In this document: one piece after another, positions 1 to 7,811 of the stretch | Numbering within the stretch: position 1 is the first letter of the stretch | Layout of the letters: each line of letters starts with the position of its first letter | Source of the DNA: Shimia ponticola | GTDB taxonomy: Bacteria; Pseudomonadota; Alphaproteobacteria; Rhodobacterales; Rhodobacteraceae | Direction of reading: 5' to 3' | NCBI RefSeq assembly: GCF_007995215.1 | Contig: NZ_VCDK01000005.1 | Coordinates: forward strand, 496,001 to 560,000 | DNA: 64,000 nt | Translations under genes and position numbers: made by a program | The notes under the pieces: generated by a model | Told to the model about the DNA's origin: nothing | The model's database searches: none | The model's input: only the letters and a program-made list of their open reading frames with translations

Positions 1-505
1 CGTGGAGTGCCTTCAAAACGCGATCCAGTTCCGGGATTTGCTTTTCAGACCAGACGCGGACACCGGATCGTCTGAGCGCCGCTGTCGTTGATCCCATTCC
101 TGCTTTCTGCGCCCCCTCAAAGGTGCCGTCATAGATCACAGATGATCCGCAGGATGGCGAGCCATCGGTCAGCACCGCGTGCTCGCATCCGTTGCGCTGG
201 GCAAATGCTACGGCGTCTGCGGCCGCCTTCTGGTAAAGCGCGGTCACATCGCGACCTGAATCCTCGACAATACGAGCATGGCCATTCAGGACCTCTGCGC
301 CGCCGCCGCCTTGAATTTCTGCCGGAGGTCGGGGTGTCGGAAAGCCGACGGCAATTTCGGGACAGAGCGGGACAAGCCAACCCTCCTGCGCCCAGCGTTG
401 GAGGATGGTCTGGTATCCAGAGGTTTTGTCAGAGCCGTTGTATCGGACTTTGCGGCCCAACAGGCAGGCGGAAATCAGGATGCGGACCGAGCCATCACCT
501 GGCAC
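1..505 (-). CDS. DUF523 family protein (3' end outside window)
   Basis: The minus-strand frame reads from a GTG at 505 to the window edge without a stop, so the C-terminus is missing. The translation carries the DUF523 hallmarks: an N-terminal SACLLG motif followed by RYNG, a central LCPE motif, and DGSPSCG in the middle. The family is about 150-200 residues and its biochemical role is not established; the conserved cysteines suggest metal or thiol chemistry. The GTG has no convincing ribosome binding site and no better start precedes the SACLLG motif, so the start is uncertain. It lies 23 bp behind lptB on the same strand and may be the last gene of that operon. Confidence 0.75.
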   Translation of the reverse strand, partial: MPGDGSVRILISACLLGRKVRYNGSDKTSGYQTILQRWAQEGWLVPLCPEIAVGFPTPRPPAEIQGGGGAEVLNGHARIVEDSGRDVTALYQKAAADAVAFAQRNGCEHAVLTDGSPSCGSSVIYDGTFEGAQKAGMGSTTAALRRSGVRVWSEKQIPELDRVLKALH

Positions 506-528
506 AGATGATGGTTTGCCCGAGGCCC

Positions 529-1284
529 TCAAAACCGGAAATTATCGCCGAGATAGACCCGGCGCACATTCTCGTCTTCGACGATTTCGCGCGTTGTGCC
601 TGACATCAGCACCTGACCGTCGTGCAGGATGTAGGCGCGGTCAACGATCCCGAGCGTTTCCTGCACGTTGTGGTCGGTGATCAGCACCCCGATTCCACGC
701 GCCTTCAAATCGCTGACAAGGCTACGGATTTCACCCACGGCAATTGGGTCGACCCCGGCAAAGGGTTCATCCAAAAGCAGGTATTTCGGGTTGGCCGCCA
801 GACAGCGCGCGATTTCCACGCGACGGCGTTCGCCACCCGACAGCGCCAGAGACGGAGCGCGGCGCAGGTGACCGATTGAGAATTCGCTCAAAAGCTCTTC
901 GAGACGGGCCCGGCGCTGTTTGCGATTGGGTTCGGCGATCTCAAGGATGGCCATGATGTTGTCTTCAACATTCAACCCGCGAAAGATCGACATCTCTTGT
1001 GGCAAATAGCCGACGCCTAACTTCGCGCGGCGATACATCGGCAGCCCGCTCACGTCGCGGCCATCCACGATCACCTGCCCCGCTTCGGCATCGACAAGAC
1101 CGGCGATGGCGTAAAAGCAGGTCGTCTTGCCCGACCCATTTGGGCCGAGAAGAGCCACGACTTCGGAGCGACGCAATTCGAGACTGACGTCTCGGATCAC
1201 AAGCCGTTTGCGATAGCTTTTGCGCAGGTTGCGAACCTCAAGCCCGGGTGAGCCTTCGGAGACAGAGAGTTTTGGCTTGGCCAT
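529..1284 (-). CDS. lptB: LPS export ABC transporter ATPase LptB
   Basis: This 251-residue protein is the cytoplasmic ATPase that powers extraction of lipopolysaccharide from the inner membrane by LptB2FG. Walker A (GPNGSGKTT) is near residue 48, the ABC signature LSGGERRR is in the middle, and Walker B reads YLLLDEPFAGVDP, as usual for LptB. Length and motif order match the family. Its ATG shares one base with the lptA stop (TGATG), which indicates translational coupling. lptA and lptC lie directly upstream, giving the standard proteobacterial order. Confidence is high because of motifs plus context. Confidence 0.97.
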   Translation of the reverse strand: MAKPKLSVSEGSPGLEVRNLRKSYRKRLVIRDVSLELRRSEVVALLGPNGSGKTTCFYAIAGLVDAEAGQVIVDGRDVSGLPMYRRAKLGVGYLPQEMSIFRGLNVEDNIMAILEIAEPNRKQRRARLEELLSEFSIGHLRRAPSLALSGGERRRVEIARCLAANPKYLLLDEPFAGVDPIAVGEIRSLVSDLKARGIGVLITDHNVQETLGIVDRAYILHDGQVLMSGTTREIVEDENVRRVYLGDNFRF

Positions 1285-1781
1285 CAGTTTTCCGATGCCG
1301 CGCCAGATGTATCATCGTCAGAGTACAAAACCGTCCGCACCCGTCCGGACAGGACGGCGATTTCCTTATCCAGATCAATATCCATGCTGTCCGCTGAAAT
1401 GGCGCTGCGGCCTTGGACCATCAGCACATCACCAGACAATAGCATCGTTTCAGCGTCGACGTTGTAGTTGGCGCTCTGGGCTTCGACCTCTTCTTCAGAG
1501 GTGACAAGCAAAACGCCACCCGTTGCGACCATGGACTGCACGCCACCTTCCTGCGTGTAGAGGATTTCGATGCGGGGTGCCTGCATGCGCAGATCGCCCT
1601 GAATCACGACCACATCCCCGATCAACTGGGCCGCGCCGGTTTCATTGTTGACTGACATGCTTTCTGCCGCGATCTCGATCGGGTCGTTGCTATCGGGGTT
1701 CAACCCTTTGAAACCGACCTGAAGACCTTGCGCCAGCGCCAGCCCCGGCATCAGTAAAAACAAACACATCAATCGCCACAT
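1284..1781 (-). CDS. lptA: LptA/OstA-type periplasmic LPS transport protein
   Basis: The 165-residue product begins with a signal peptide (MWRLMCLFLLMPGLALA, predicted cleavage before QG) and continues with an OstA/LptA beta-jellyroll. The motif PIEIAAESMSV is typical of the start of the domain. LptA polymerises into the periplasmic bridge that carries LPS from LptC to LptD. The gene sits between lptC and lptB, overlaps the lptB start by one base, and is 12 bp from lptC. The length is close to that of other alphaproteobacterial LptA proteins. Sequence conservation in this family is low, so gene order contributes strongly to the call. Confidence 0.93.
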   Translation of the reverse strand: MWRLMCLFLLMPGLALAQGLQVGFKGLNPDSNDPIEIAAESMSVNNETGAAQLIGDVVVIQGDLRMQAPRIEILYTQEGGVQSMVATGGVLLVTSEEEVEAQSANYNVDAETMLLSGDVLMVQGRSAISADSMDIDLDKEIAVLSGRVRTVLYSDDDTSGAASEN

Positions 1782-1793
1782 AGGGCCGACCTC

Positions 1794-2405
1794 TCAATCA
1801 CTTTCGCGCTCGTATATCAGGTTCACACCGTTGTTGAAAACGGCAAGGTGATCCTGCCCCGGTCCAGCACGGGCAATGCGCATGCTTCCAGCCTCCAGAT
1901 CACCGAATGATCCGGTCGCGGTGACGGGACCATCGCTTATGATCTCGTCGTTATCCAAAAACATGCGCAGGGTTTCGGCCTGAATCAGCATGCCGTCGGT
2001 CGACCGTATCTCCGTCCCGCCTGACAGAACCGTTTCGCCGGTGGCAGAGTTGGACGACCCGGTCGGCGCGGACAGAAAGGTGCGGACATCTGTGTCAGGG
2101 TCAACGAGTTCGATGTTCAGGTTCTCGAACCGCGTGATCGTATCGTCCGAAGCGTCCGGCAACGCGCGGTCAGCGGTCATTTTGAAAGCTGACCCATCAT
2201 TCGTGACACCAGAAGAGCTGGGCTTGGACAGCCGTTGTTCGCGCGCAATGCTCTCGACGTCGAGTTCCTTGTAAGGCAGCGACTGGGTCGGGTCGATTTG
2301 CCCCGAAAAGAAGAACAACGTCGACAAGAGCGCGACAGCCGTGATCGGCAGCACCACCTTGAGCGCCGTCACAAGGCGCGAATATCCATCCGCGCGGCTT
2401 GCCAC
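1794..2405 (-). CDS. lptC: LPS export bitopic membrane protein LptC
   Basis: The 203-residue protein has one N-terminal transmembrane segment (about residues 15-33, VVLPITAVALLSTLFFF) and a periplasmic LptC beta-jellyroll. It accepts LPS from LptB2FG and passes it to LptA. It starts with GTG at 2405, overlapping the TAG stop of kpsF by one base (TAGTG). Its position between kpsF and lptA is the common alphaproteobacterial arrangement. Sequence alone would give only moderate certainty because LptC diverges quickly; topology and context make the call firm. Confidence 0.92.
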   Translation of the reverse strand: MASRADGYSRLVTALKVVLPITAVALLSTLFFFSGQIDPTQSLPYKELDVESIAREQRLSKPSSSGVTNDGSAFKMTADRALPDASDDTITRFENLNIELVDPDTDVRTFLSAPTGSSNSATGETVLSGGTEIRSTDGMLIQAETLRMFLDNDEIISDGPVTATGSFGDLEAGSMRIARAGPGQDHLAVFNNGVNLIYERESD

Positions 2406-3364
2406 TAACCCAGGCCGACGCGCAGGCAGTCGTGAATGTGGATCAGGCCGACTGGGATTTTGTTTGCATCCGTAACGAACAGGCAGGTGATCTTGCGTTC
2501 GTTCATGTCGGCAACAGCCTCTTCGGCCAACGCGTCGGCGCTGATGGTCTGCGGTGCCTTGGTCATCACCGCGCCCGCGTCGAGTGACAGCAGACCGTCC
2601 ATGTTGCGGCGCAAGTCACCATCGGTCACGATCCCGATCAGACCGCCGGTCTCTTCTGTGACGCCAACCACGCCAAAGCCCTTTTGGCTGATTTCCAAGA
2701 GCGCGTCGCCCATTCCGGTCCGGGCGCTGACGATTGGCAGCGCGTCGCCTGTGTGCATCAGATCCGCGACACGGCTTAGACGTGCACCCAGCTTACCGCC
2801 TGGATGAAATTCGCGGAAATGGGCCGCGGTGAATTGGCGATGCTCCATCAGCGCCATGGCCAATGCATCGCCCAAGGCGAGGCTCATTGTGGTCGAGGTT
2901 GTCGGTACATTGCCTGTGCCGCAGGCCTCTTCGACCTTGGGCAGGACCAGCGCGATATCGGCCTGACGCAGCAAGCTGCTCGTCGGGACCGAAGCCATCC
3001 CGATCATCGGGATTTTGAAGCGGCGGGTATAGGCGATCAGGTCCGCCAACTCCGGTGTTTCGCCCGAGTTCGACAACACCAGCACCACGTCGCCCTGCGC
3101 CATCATGCCAAGATCGCCGTGTGAGGCCTCGGCTGGATGCACGAACTGCGCAGGCGTCCCGGTCGAGGCAAAGGTCGCCGCAATCTTGCGCGCGATGTGT
3201 CCGGATTTGCCCATGCCCGTCACGACCACGCGGCCCTTGGCCGTCAGCAACAGTTCAACGGCCTGAACAAAGCTGTCATCGACCGCATTGGCCAGCGCGC
3301 CCAAGGCAGCGCTTTCGATGCGGATCACGCGGCGGGCGGTTTCAAGGTAATCGGTGCTGGTCAT
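2405..3364 (-). CDS. kdsD: Arabinose-5-phosphate isomerase (KpsF/KdsD)
   Basis: It converts ribulose-5-phosphate to arabinose-5-phosphate, the first step towards Kdo for LPS core. The sugar isomerase (SIS) domain covers roughly residues 30-170, with the phosphosugar-binding motif GMGKSGHIARK and the HPAEASHGDLGM segment. Two CBS domains follow (about residues 200-318). The ATG at 3364 was chosen because it begins the conserved region five bases after the preceding gene's stop; an upstream in-frame start at 3403 would overlap that gene. No strong Shine-Dalgarno is visible, so translation may depend on coupling. kpsF and kdsD paralogues cannot be separated by sequence here. Confidence 0.94.
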   Translation of the reverse strand: MTSTDYLETARRVIRIESAALGALANAVDDSFVQAVELLLTAKGRVVVTGMGKSGHIARKIAATFASTGTPAQFVHPAEASHGDLGMMAQGDVVLVLSNSGETPELADLIAYTRRFKIPMIGMASVPTSSLLRQADIALVLPKVEEACGTGNVPTTSTTMSLALGDALAMALMEHRQFTAAHFREFHPGGKLGARLSRVADLMHTGDALPIVSARTGMGDALLEISQKGFGVVGVTEETGGLIGIVTDGDLRRNMDGLLSLDAGAVMTKAPQTISADALAEEAVADMNERKITCLFVTDANKIPVGLIHIHDCLRVGLG

Positions 3365-3369
3365 GGTGA

Positions 3370-3984
3370 TTACGAATGCGCGAAAATGTCGGTATCCGGC
3401 CATCCGGCCAGATCAAGTTTGGCCCGCGTCGGGAGGAAATCGAAGCAAGCCTGCGCAATCTCCATGCGGCCTTCACGCTCCAGCCGCTCATTCAGTTTCT
3501 CACGCAGCTTGTGCAGGTGCAGGACGTCAGATGCCGCGTATTCCTGCTGCGCCTTGCTCAACTCTGCCGCGCCCCAGTCGCTGGATTGCTGCTGTTTGCT
3601 GATGTCCACATCCAACAGCTCGCTCACGAGATTCTTGAGCCCGTGGCGGTCGGTGTAGGTGCGGATCAGGCGGCTGGCGATCTTGGTGCAATAGACCGGC
3701 GCAGTGAGCGCTCCAAAGGCATGGTACATCGCGGCGATGTCAAAACGCCCATAATGGAACAGTTTGAGCGTCGCAGGATCGCGCAGCAAACGGGACAGGT
3801 TGGGTGCCTCCGTCTGGCCTTTGTGGATCTGCACAAGGTGTGCGTTGCCGTCGCCATCGGACATCTGCACAAGGCAGAGCCTGTCGCGGTGTGGGTTCAA
3901 ACCCATCGTTTCGCAATCAATCGCCACGATCGGGCCCAGCGTCAGGTCGTCCGGCAAATCGCGTTGGTACAGGTGTATCGTCAT
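3370..3984 (-). CDS. rnd: Ribonuclease D-like 3'-5' exonuclease domain protein
   Basis: The product is a stand-alone DEDDy exonuclease domain of 204 residues. ExoI reads VAIDCETMGL, ExoII is in LFHYGRFDIAAM, and ExoIII is YAASDVLHLHKL with the tyrosine of the DEDDy class. Full RNase D is about 370 residues with HRDC domains; those are absent, so this is the short alphaproteobacterial form and its tRNA-processing role is inferred. The ATG at 3984 starts just before the first exonuclease strand; an upstream in-frame start at 4047 would add about 20 residues of non-conserved sequence. It heads the kpsF-lpt operon and is divergent from the CoA-binding gene. Confidence 0.85.
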   Translation of the reverse strand: MTIHLYQRDLPDDLTLGPIVAIDCETMGLNPHRDRLCLVQMSDGDGNAHLVQIHKGQTEAPNLSRLLRDPATLKLFHYGRFDIAAMYHAFGALTAPVYCTKIASRLIRTYTDRHGLKNLVSELLDVDISKQQQSSDWGAAELSKAQQEYAASDVLHLHKLREKLNERLEREGRMEIAQACFDFLPTRAKLDLAGWPDTDIFAHS

Positions 3985-4097
3985 CGCATGTCTCACATAA
4001 GTTGCGCGGGGCTTGCCGCCTAGGGCACCGCCTGTCAACCGGGACAAACAGTGTGGCTTTGCTTGTTTCGGGGCAGTGTCTTGCGTAGTTCAGGCAC

Positions 4098-4523
4098 ATG
4101 GCACCCGTGATTTCCGACGCTGATCTGCGTGACATCCTGCAAACGACCAAGGTGATTGGATGCGTTGGCGCGTCGCTTGACCCCTCGCGTCCATCCTATG
4201 GCGTGGTCGATTATATGGTGCGCCACGGATACAAGATCATCGGCGTGAACCCCAATCTGGCTGGGCAAGATCTCTTCGGGACGCCCATCGTCTCTAGCAT
4301 CGCGGATTTGCCTGATGACGTGGACATGCTTGATGTCTTTCGCAGGTCAGAGGCTGTGCCACCCATTGTGGCCGAGGCAATAGACGCCCTGCCAAACCTA
4401 AGGACTGTCTGGTTGCAATTGGGCGTCATGCATGCCGACGCCGAGGCAAAGGCGCAAGCCGCCGGGCTTCGCTATGTTGCCAACCGATGTCCCAAGATCG
4501 ACCATGCGCGGCTTATGGCCTAA
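4098..4523 (+). CDS. CoA-binding domain protein (YccU-like)
   Basis: This 141-residue protein is a single Rossmann CoA-binding domain of the YccU/acyl-CoA synthetase alpha-like type. Supporting motifs are CVGASLDPSRPSYGVV near the N-terminus, IIGVNPNL, and the conserved DMLDVFRRSE and WLQLGV segments. The C-terminal NRCPKIDH is a common ending in this family. The cellular role of such stand-alone domains is unknown. The gene is divergent from the RNase D-like gene, with about 110 bp between the two starts that must hold both promoters. Confidence 0.88.
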   Translation: MAPVISDADLRDILQTTKVIGCVGASLDPSRPSYGVVDYMVRHGYKIIGVNPNLAGQDLFGTPIVSSIADLPDDVDMLDVFRRSEAVPPIVAEAIDALPNLRTVWLQLGVMHADAEAKAQAAGLRYVANRCPKIDHARLMA

Positions 4524-4618
4524 CGGGTCTGGTTGTCCCTACCTGCGGTCAGCTTTGCCTTTTTGCCGCCATCATCGACCCCTAGAGTGCGCCCAACCAC
4601 GATCAGTCGGAGCGTAAC

Positions 4619-7600
4619 GTGACAGTACAGGTGCAAGGCGATTGGCACGAATCCGTGTGTATGTGTCCGGGCTGCATGGCGGACACTTACCTGAGCGAAG
4701 ATACTGGCCCAGAGGTCTCACCGGGCGAAGTCACGTATGACGTTGATCCCTCAAGCACCGAGTCAGGCCTGATTGGAACCGCGATCAACGGGCTTGATAT
4801 CTGGAGCGCCTATAGAACGGCGCAGCATATCGCGCGTTTCTCGAGCACCTATGCCGATGACGGTGATGATCCTGGCACAAGTACAGAGGTCACATTCCGT
4901 TTTCAGGACGCTGCTAGCGCGGGTGGTGAATTCTACGTTTTTGAGGCGGTCAATCAGGCCCTGACGCGGGGCATTCTGGATCAGTTCTCAGACGTGGCCG
5001 ATGTCACCTTCCGTGAATTGTCGGGCTCGGACACGTCGGCCGATATCAACTTTCGCTACCGCGACGGTGAAAACGGCGGCGGCTTCTGGAACGGATCCGA
5101 AGTTGTTGTCAGCCGGGTCGGCTGGGAGCCAGAGATGGACTACGGCACCTACAATCGCCGCCTGATGTTGCATGAAATCGGGCATGGCATGGGGCTAGCA
5201 CATCCGGGGAACTACAACGGCAGTTCGGCCACCTATGCGGATGCCGACCACTGGAATGACAGCCGTCAATATACTGTCATGTCCTATTGGAGCGAGACGA
5301 ATACCAATGCTTCGTTCGGGCATATGTCGACGCTTGGGCTGCATGACATTCTGGCGATCCAGATAGAATATGGGGCAAACCTGTCGACGCGCACGGGCGA
5401 CACGACCTATGGCTTTAACTCGAATGCCGGCGACGCCTACGATTTCACATCGACCCGAACGACTAGCAGCGGCACGGAAACCCAGAACTTGGACATGGCG
5501 TTTTCGATCTGGGATGCGGGCGGGACCGATACGCTCGATTTCTCGGGATCGACGACCGGCACCGCCATGGACCTGCGCGAGGGTGGGTTCAGCTCGGTCA
5601 ACGGCCAAACCTATAACGTCTCGATTGCCTACGGCGCAGTGATCGAGAACGCGGTCGGGTCCGACCATGATGATCAGATGCTGGGCAACTGGGCGCAAAA
5701 CCACATGCAAGGCGGTACCGGCGATGATGTGATCCAAGGCGGCGCGCTGACCGAATTTGCCTTGGACAGCAGCCGGAATTTCACGGGCATAACCATGAAT
5801 GCTGATCCGAATGAGTTCGGGCACTCGGCACAGGTGACGGGCATCACCGCGTTCAGCGGCTCCGCGTTCTCGATCGATATGATGGTCAACATCCTGCGGA
5901 TGTCGGCCACGACAACCCCGCTGTTGAGCTACGCGGTCAACGGTAACTCGAACGAGGTTCTGATCGAACTTCGCCACGATGGGGTCATACGCATCCATAT
6001 CGATGGGAACTCCATCGACACGGACATCCTGTCGATCAGCCTGATCGACGGCCTTTCCCATCATCTCGCCTTCACATGGGATGCCGCCAGCGGGGCATTG
6101 AGTGTCTATGTCGACGGCGATGTCGCATGGGACGGAACCCTGTCCGCAGGGGGATCAGTCGGTACCGGTGGGACGTTGGTCTTTGGTCAGGAACAGGACT
6201 TGCTCGGCGGAGGGTTTTCCAATCGCGAGACGTTCCAGGGCACCATGGGCGAAATCCGCATCTGGGATGATGTACGCACCGCGCAAGAGATCAATGACAA
6301 CGCCTTCGGATCGATTTCAGGCCCAGCGGGCAACCTGCAACACAACTGGATCGTGGACCTGTCGGACACCACGACCGTCACCGACGCCACCGGAAACGCG
6401 AATCTCAGCCTTGGGGCTGGCGTCACCGTAAGTCAGGAACATGCGCAGGGTCCGGCCCAGTCGGACGATGACACCCTTATCGGCGGCGAGGGCAATGACA
6501 CGCTGATCGGCGGCGTGGGCGATGACACGCTCTGGGGCGAGGGTGCGAGCCTGCCACCTGCACCGGAAGAGTTTGGTATGGCCCAGATGGCGGCCTCTGG
6601 GACAACGCGGCTTCAGGCCGATGTTACTATGGGGGCGTCATGGACGTTTGAGTTTCTGATCGACCGCAACGCGCTTGGCCACCAAGGCTATGATATCGAT
6701 CTGCCGGGGTTCTCTCTTTACGCCTTTGATGACGGGGCGTTGTCGATGAATATCTGGAGCCCGGTTGGGGGACAGCAAAACTGGCATTACAGCCTGTTCC
6801 GTGCCTCGGTCTGGGATGAAACAGAGTTCAGCCGTCTGTCGATCACCTATGACGCCGCAACCGGTGAGATGATCAGCTATGTGAACGGGCAGGCGGTCTA
6901 TTCCTATACCTTCAACGCAGGCCCGATCCTGAGCACAACCACGGGCGCGCTTCGGTTCGAACTGCCGGATACGCAATTCGGCGACATTCGGCTGTATGAC
7001 CGGGCGCTCAGTCAGTCGGATATCGAGGCCACGGCGTTTTACGAGATCGACAATCCAAACGCAGTGTCCGGCTTGACCGACTACTGGACCGTGGATGCAA
7101 GCGGCGTGCCGCGTCAGCAGATCACAGGCGGTGACGACATGGCCGCGACCAACGTGACCGGCACAACGGCGCAATTCCGCTATCCTGAATTCAACGACGC
7201 GCTTTTCGGCGGGCTGGGTGATGATTCCCTGTTTGGCGAAGCTGGTGACGACATGCTCGTTGGTGGCGACGGCGATGACATGCTTAACGGTGGGGATGGT
7301 GATGATGTGCTGGACGCAGGGAGCGGCACCAACAGCCAGACGGGCGGTGCGGGCGAAGACACGTTCGTCTTCCGTTTGGCATCGGGCACGCACACGCTCA
7401 CCGATTACGAGGCACAAGATACGATCCGGTTCGCAGGCTTGGATGCCCTGAATGTCGGGGCAAACATCCAATTCATTGGCGACAAAGGCAACGTTGGCTG
7501 GACGGGCGTTGGCCAACGCGGCAACGCGAACCGCCTGACCCTTGAACTCACGCTGGAGCAGGTCGGGGACGATGTGCATGCCACGCTGGACACCTCCGCT

Positions 7601-7702
7601 GGTGCCTGGTCGCTTGATACGACGCCCGATGTTTTGGTGACCGTGATCATCGAGGACTTGCTTTTGAGCAACCTCAGCCTTGCAGATTTCGAGTTTGTCT
7701 GA
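4619..7702 (+). CDS. Serralysin-like secreted zinc metalloprotease with LamG and RTX modules
   Basis: The protein has 1027 residues. An M10 metzincin catalytic domain occupies about residues 50-250, with the zinc site HEIGHGMGLAHPG (first His at about 185) and a Met-turn in TVMSYWSET. RTX glycine/aspartate nonapeptides follow, interrupted by two concanavalin-like/LamG modules at roughly residues 375-590 and 650-820, then further repeats (GLGDDSLFGEAGDD and similar) and a C-terminal region of the type used by type I secretion. No Sec signal peptide is present, and the N-terminus has an unusual CMCPGC cluster. It starts at GTG 4619 behind a GGAG. No type I transporter genes lie in the window. 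Extracellular, calcium-dependent proteolysis with glycan or surface binding is inferred. Confidence 0.92.
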   Translation: MTVQVQGDWHESVCMCPGCMADTYLSEDTGPEVSPGEVTYDVDPSSTESGLIGTAINGLDIWSAYRTAQHIARFSSTYADDGDDPGTSTEVTFRFQDAASAGGEFYVFEAVNQALTRGILDQFSDVADVTFRELSGSDTSADINFRYRDGENGGGFWNGSEVVVSRVGWEPEMDYGTYNRRLMLHEIGHGMGLAHPGNYNGSSATYADADHWNDSRQYTVMSYWSETNTNASFGHMSTLGLHDILAIQIEYGANLSTRTGDTTYGFNSNAGDAYDFTSTRTTSSGTETQNLDMAFSIWDAGGTDTLDFSGSTTGTAMDLREGGFSSVNGQTYNVSIAYGAVIENAVGSDHDDQMLGNWAQNHMQGGTGDDVIQGGALTEFALDSSRNFTGITMNADPNEFGHSAQVTGITAFSGSAFSIDMMVNILRMSATTTPLLSYAVNGNSNEVLIELRHDGVIRIHIDGNSIDTDILSISLIDGLSHHLAFTWDAASGALSVYVDGDVAWDGTLSAGGSVGTGGTLVFGQEQDLLGGGFSNRETFQGTMGEIRIWDDVRTAQEINDNAFGSISGPAGNLQHNWIVDLSDTTTVTDATGNANLSLGAGVTVSQEHAQGPAQSDDDTLIGGEGNDTLIGGVGDDTLWGEGASLPPAPEEFGMAQMAASGTTRLQADVTMGASWTFEFLIDRNALGHQGYDIDLPGFSLYAFDDGALSMNIWSPVGGQQNWHYSLFRASVWDETEFSRLSITYDAATGEMISYVNGQAVYSYTFNAGPILSTTTGALRFELPDTQFGDIRLYDRALSQSDIEATAFYEIDNPNAVSGLTDYWTVDASGVPRQQITGGDDMAATNVTGTTAQFRYPEFNDALFGGLGDDSLFGEAGDDMLVGGDGDDMLNGGDGDDVLDAGSGTNSQTGGAGEDTFVFRLASGTHTLTDYEAQDTIRFAGLDALNVGANIQFIGDKGNVGWTGVGQRGNANRLTLELTLEQVGDDVHATLDTSAGAWSLDTTPDVLVTVIIEDLLLSNLSLADFEFV

Positions 7703-7719
7703 GGGGGGCAGAGGGCCCA

Positions 7720-7774
7720 CTATACCGAAGGATAGATACCTATCCAGTGTTACCCTCCAAAGGGATTTCTATAC
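7720..7774 (+). promoter_or_regulatory. Candidate operator array and promoter upstream of alg44
   Basis: Three half-sites lie in tandem: CTATAC (7720-7725), GGATAG (7730-7735) and CTATCC (7740-7745), each pair separated by 4 nt. The last two form a perfect inverted repeat. A CTATAC hexamer at 7769-7774 lies 34 bp from the dyad centre and could be a -10 element. The same half-sites recur at 10811-10837, 11549-11575 and 20281-20307. Binding by the LuxR-type regulator encoded at 15628-16242 is inference. Confidence 0.55.
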
Positions 7775-7811
7775 GCGCTAACACTGCGGCGTTGATGAAA
7801 GAGAGCCCCAA

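Noticed and set aside
6638-7720. Minus-strand ORF of 360 codons opposite the metalloprotease
   Set aside because: It is a GC-rich shadow of the RTX and LamG coding sequence.
7753-7768. A fourth half-site pair (CCCTCC and GGATTT) upstream of alg44
   Set aside because: It has two mismatches in each half and is too weak to count.
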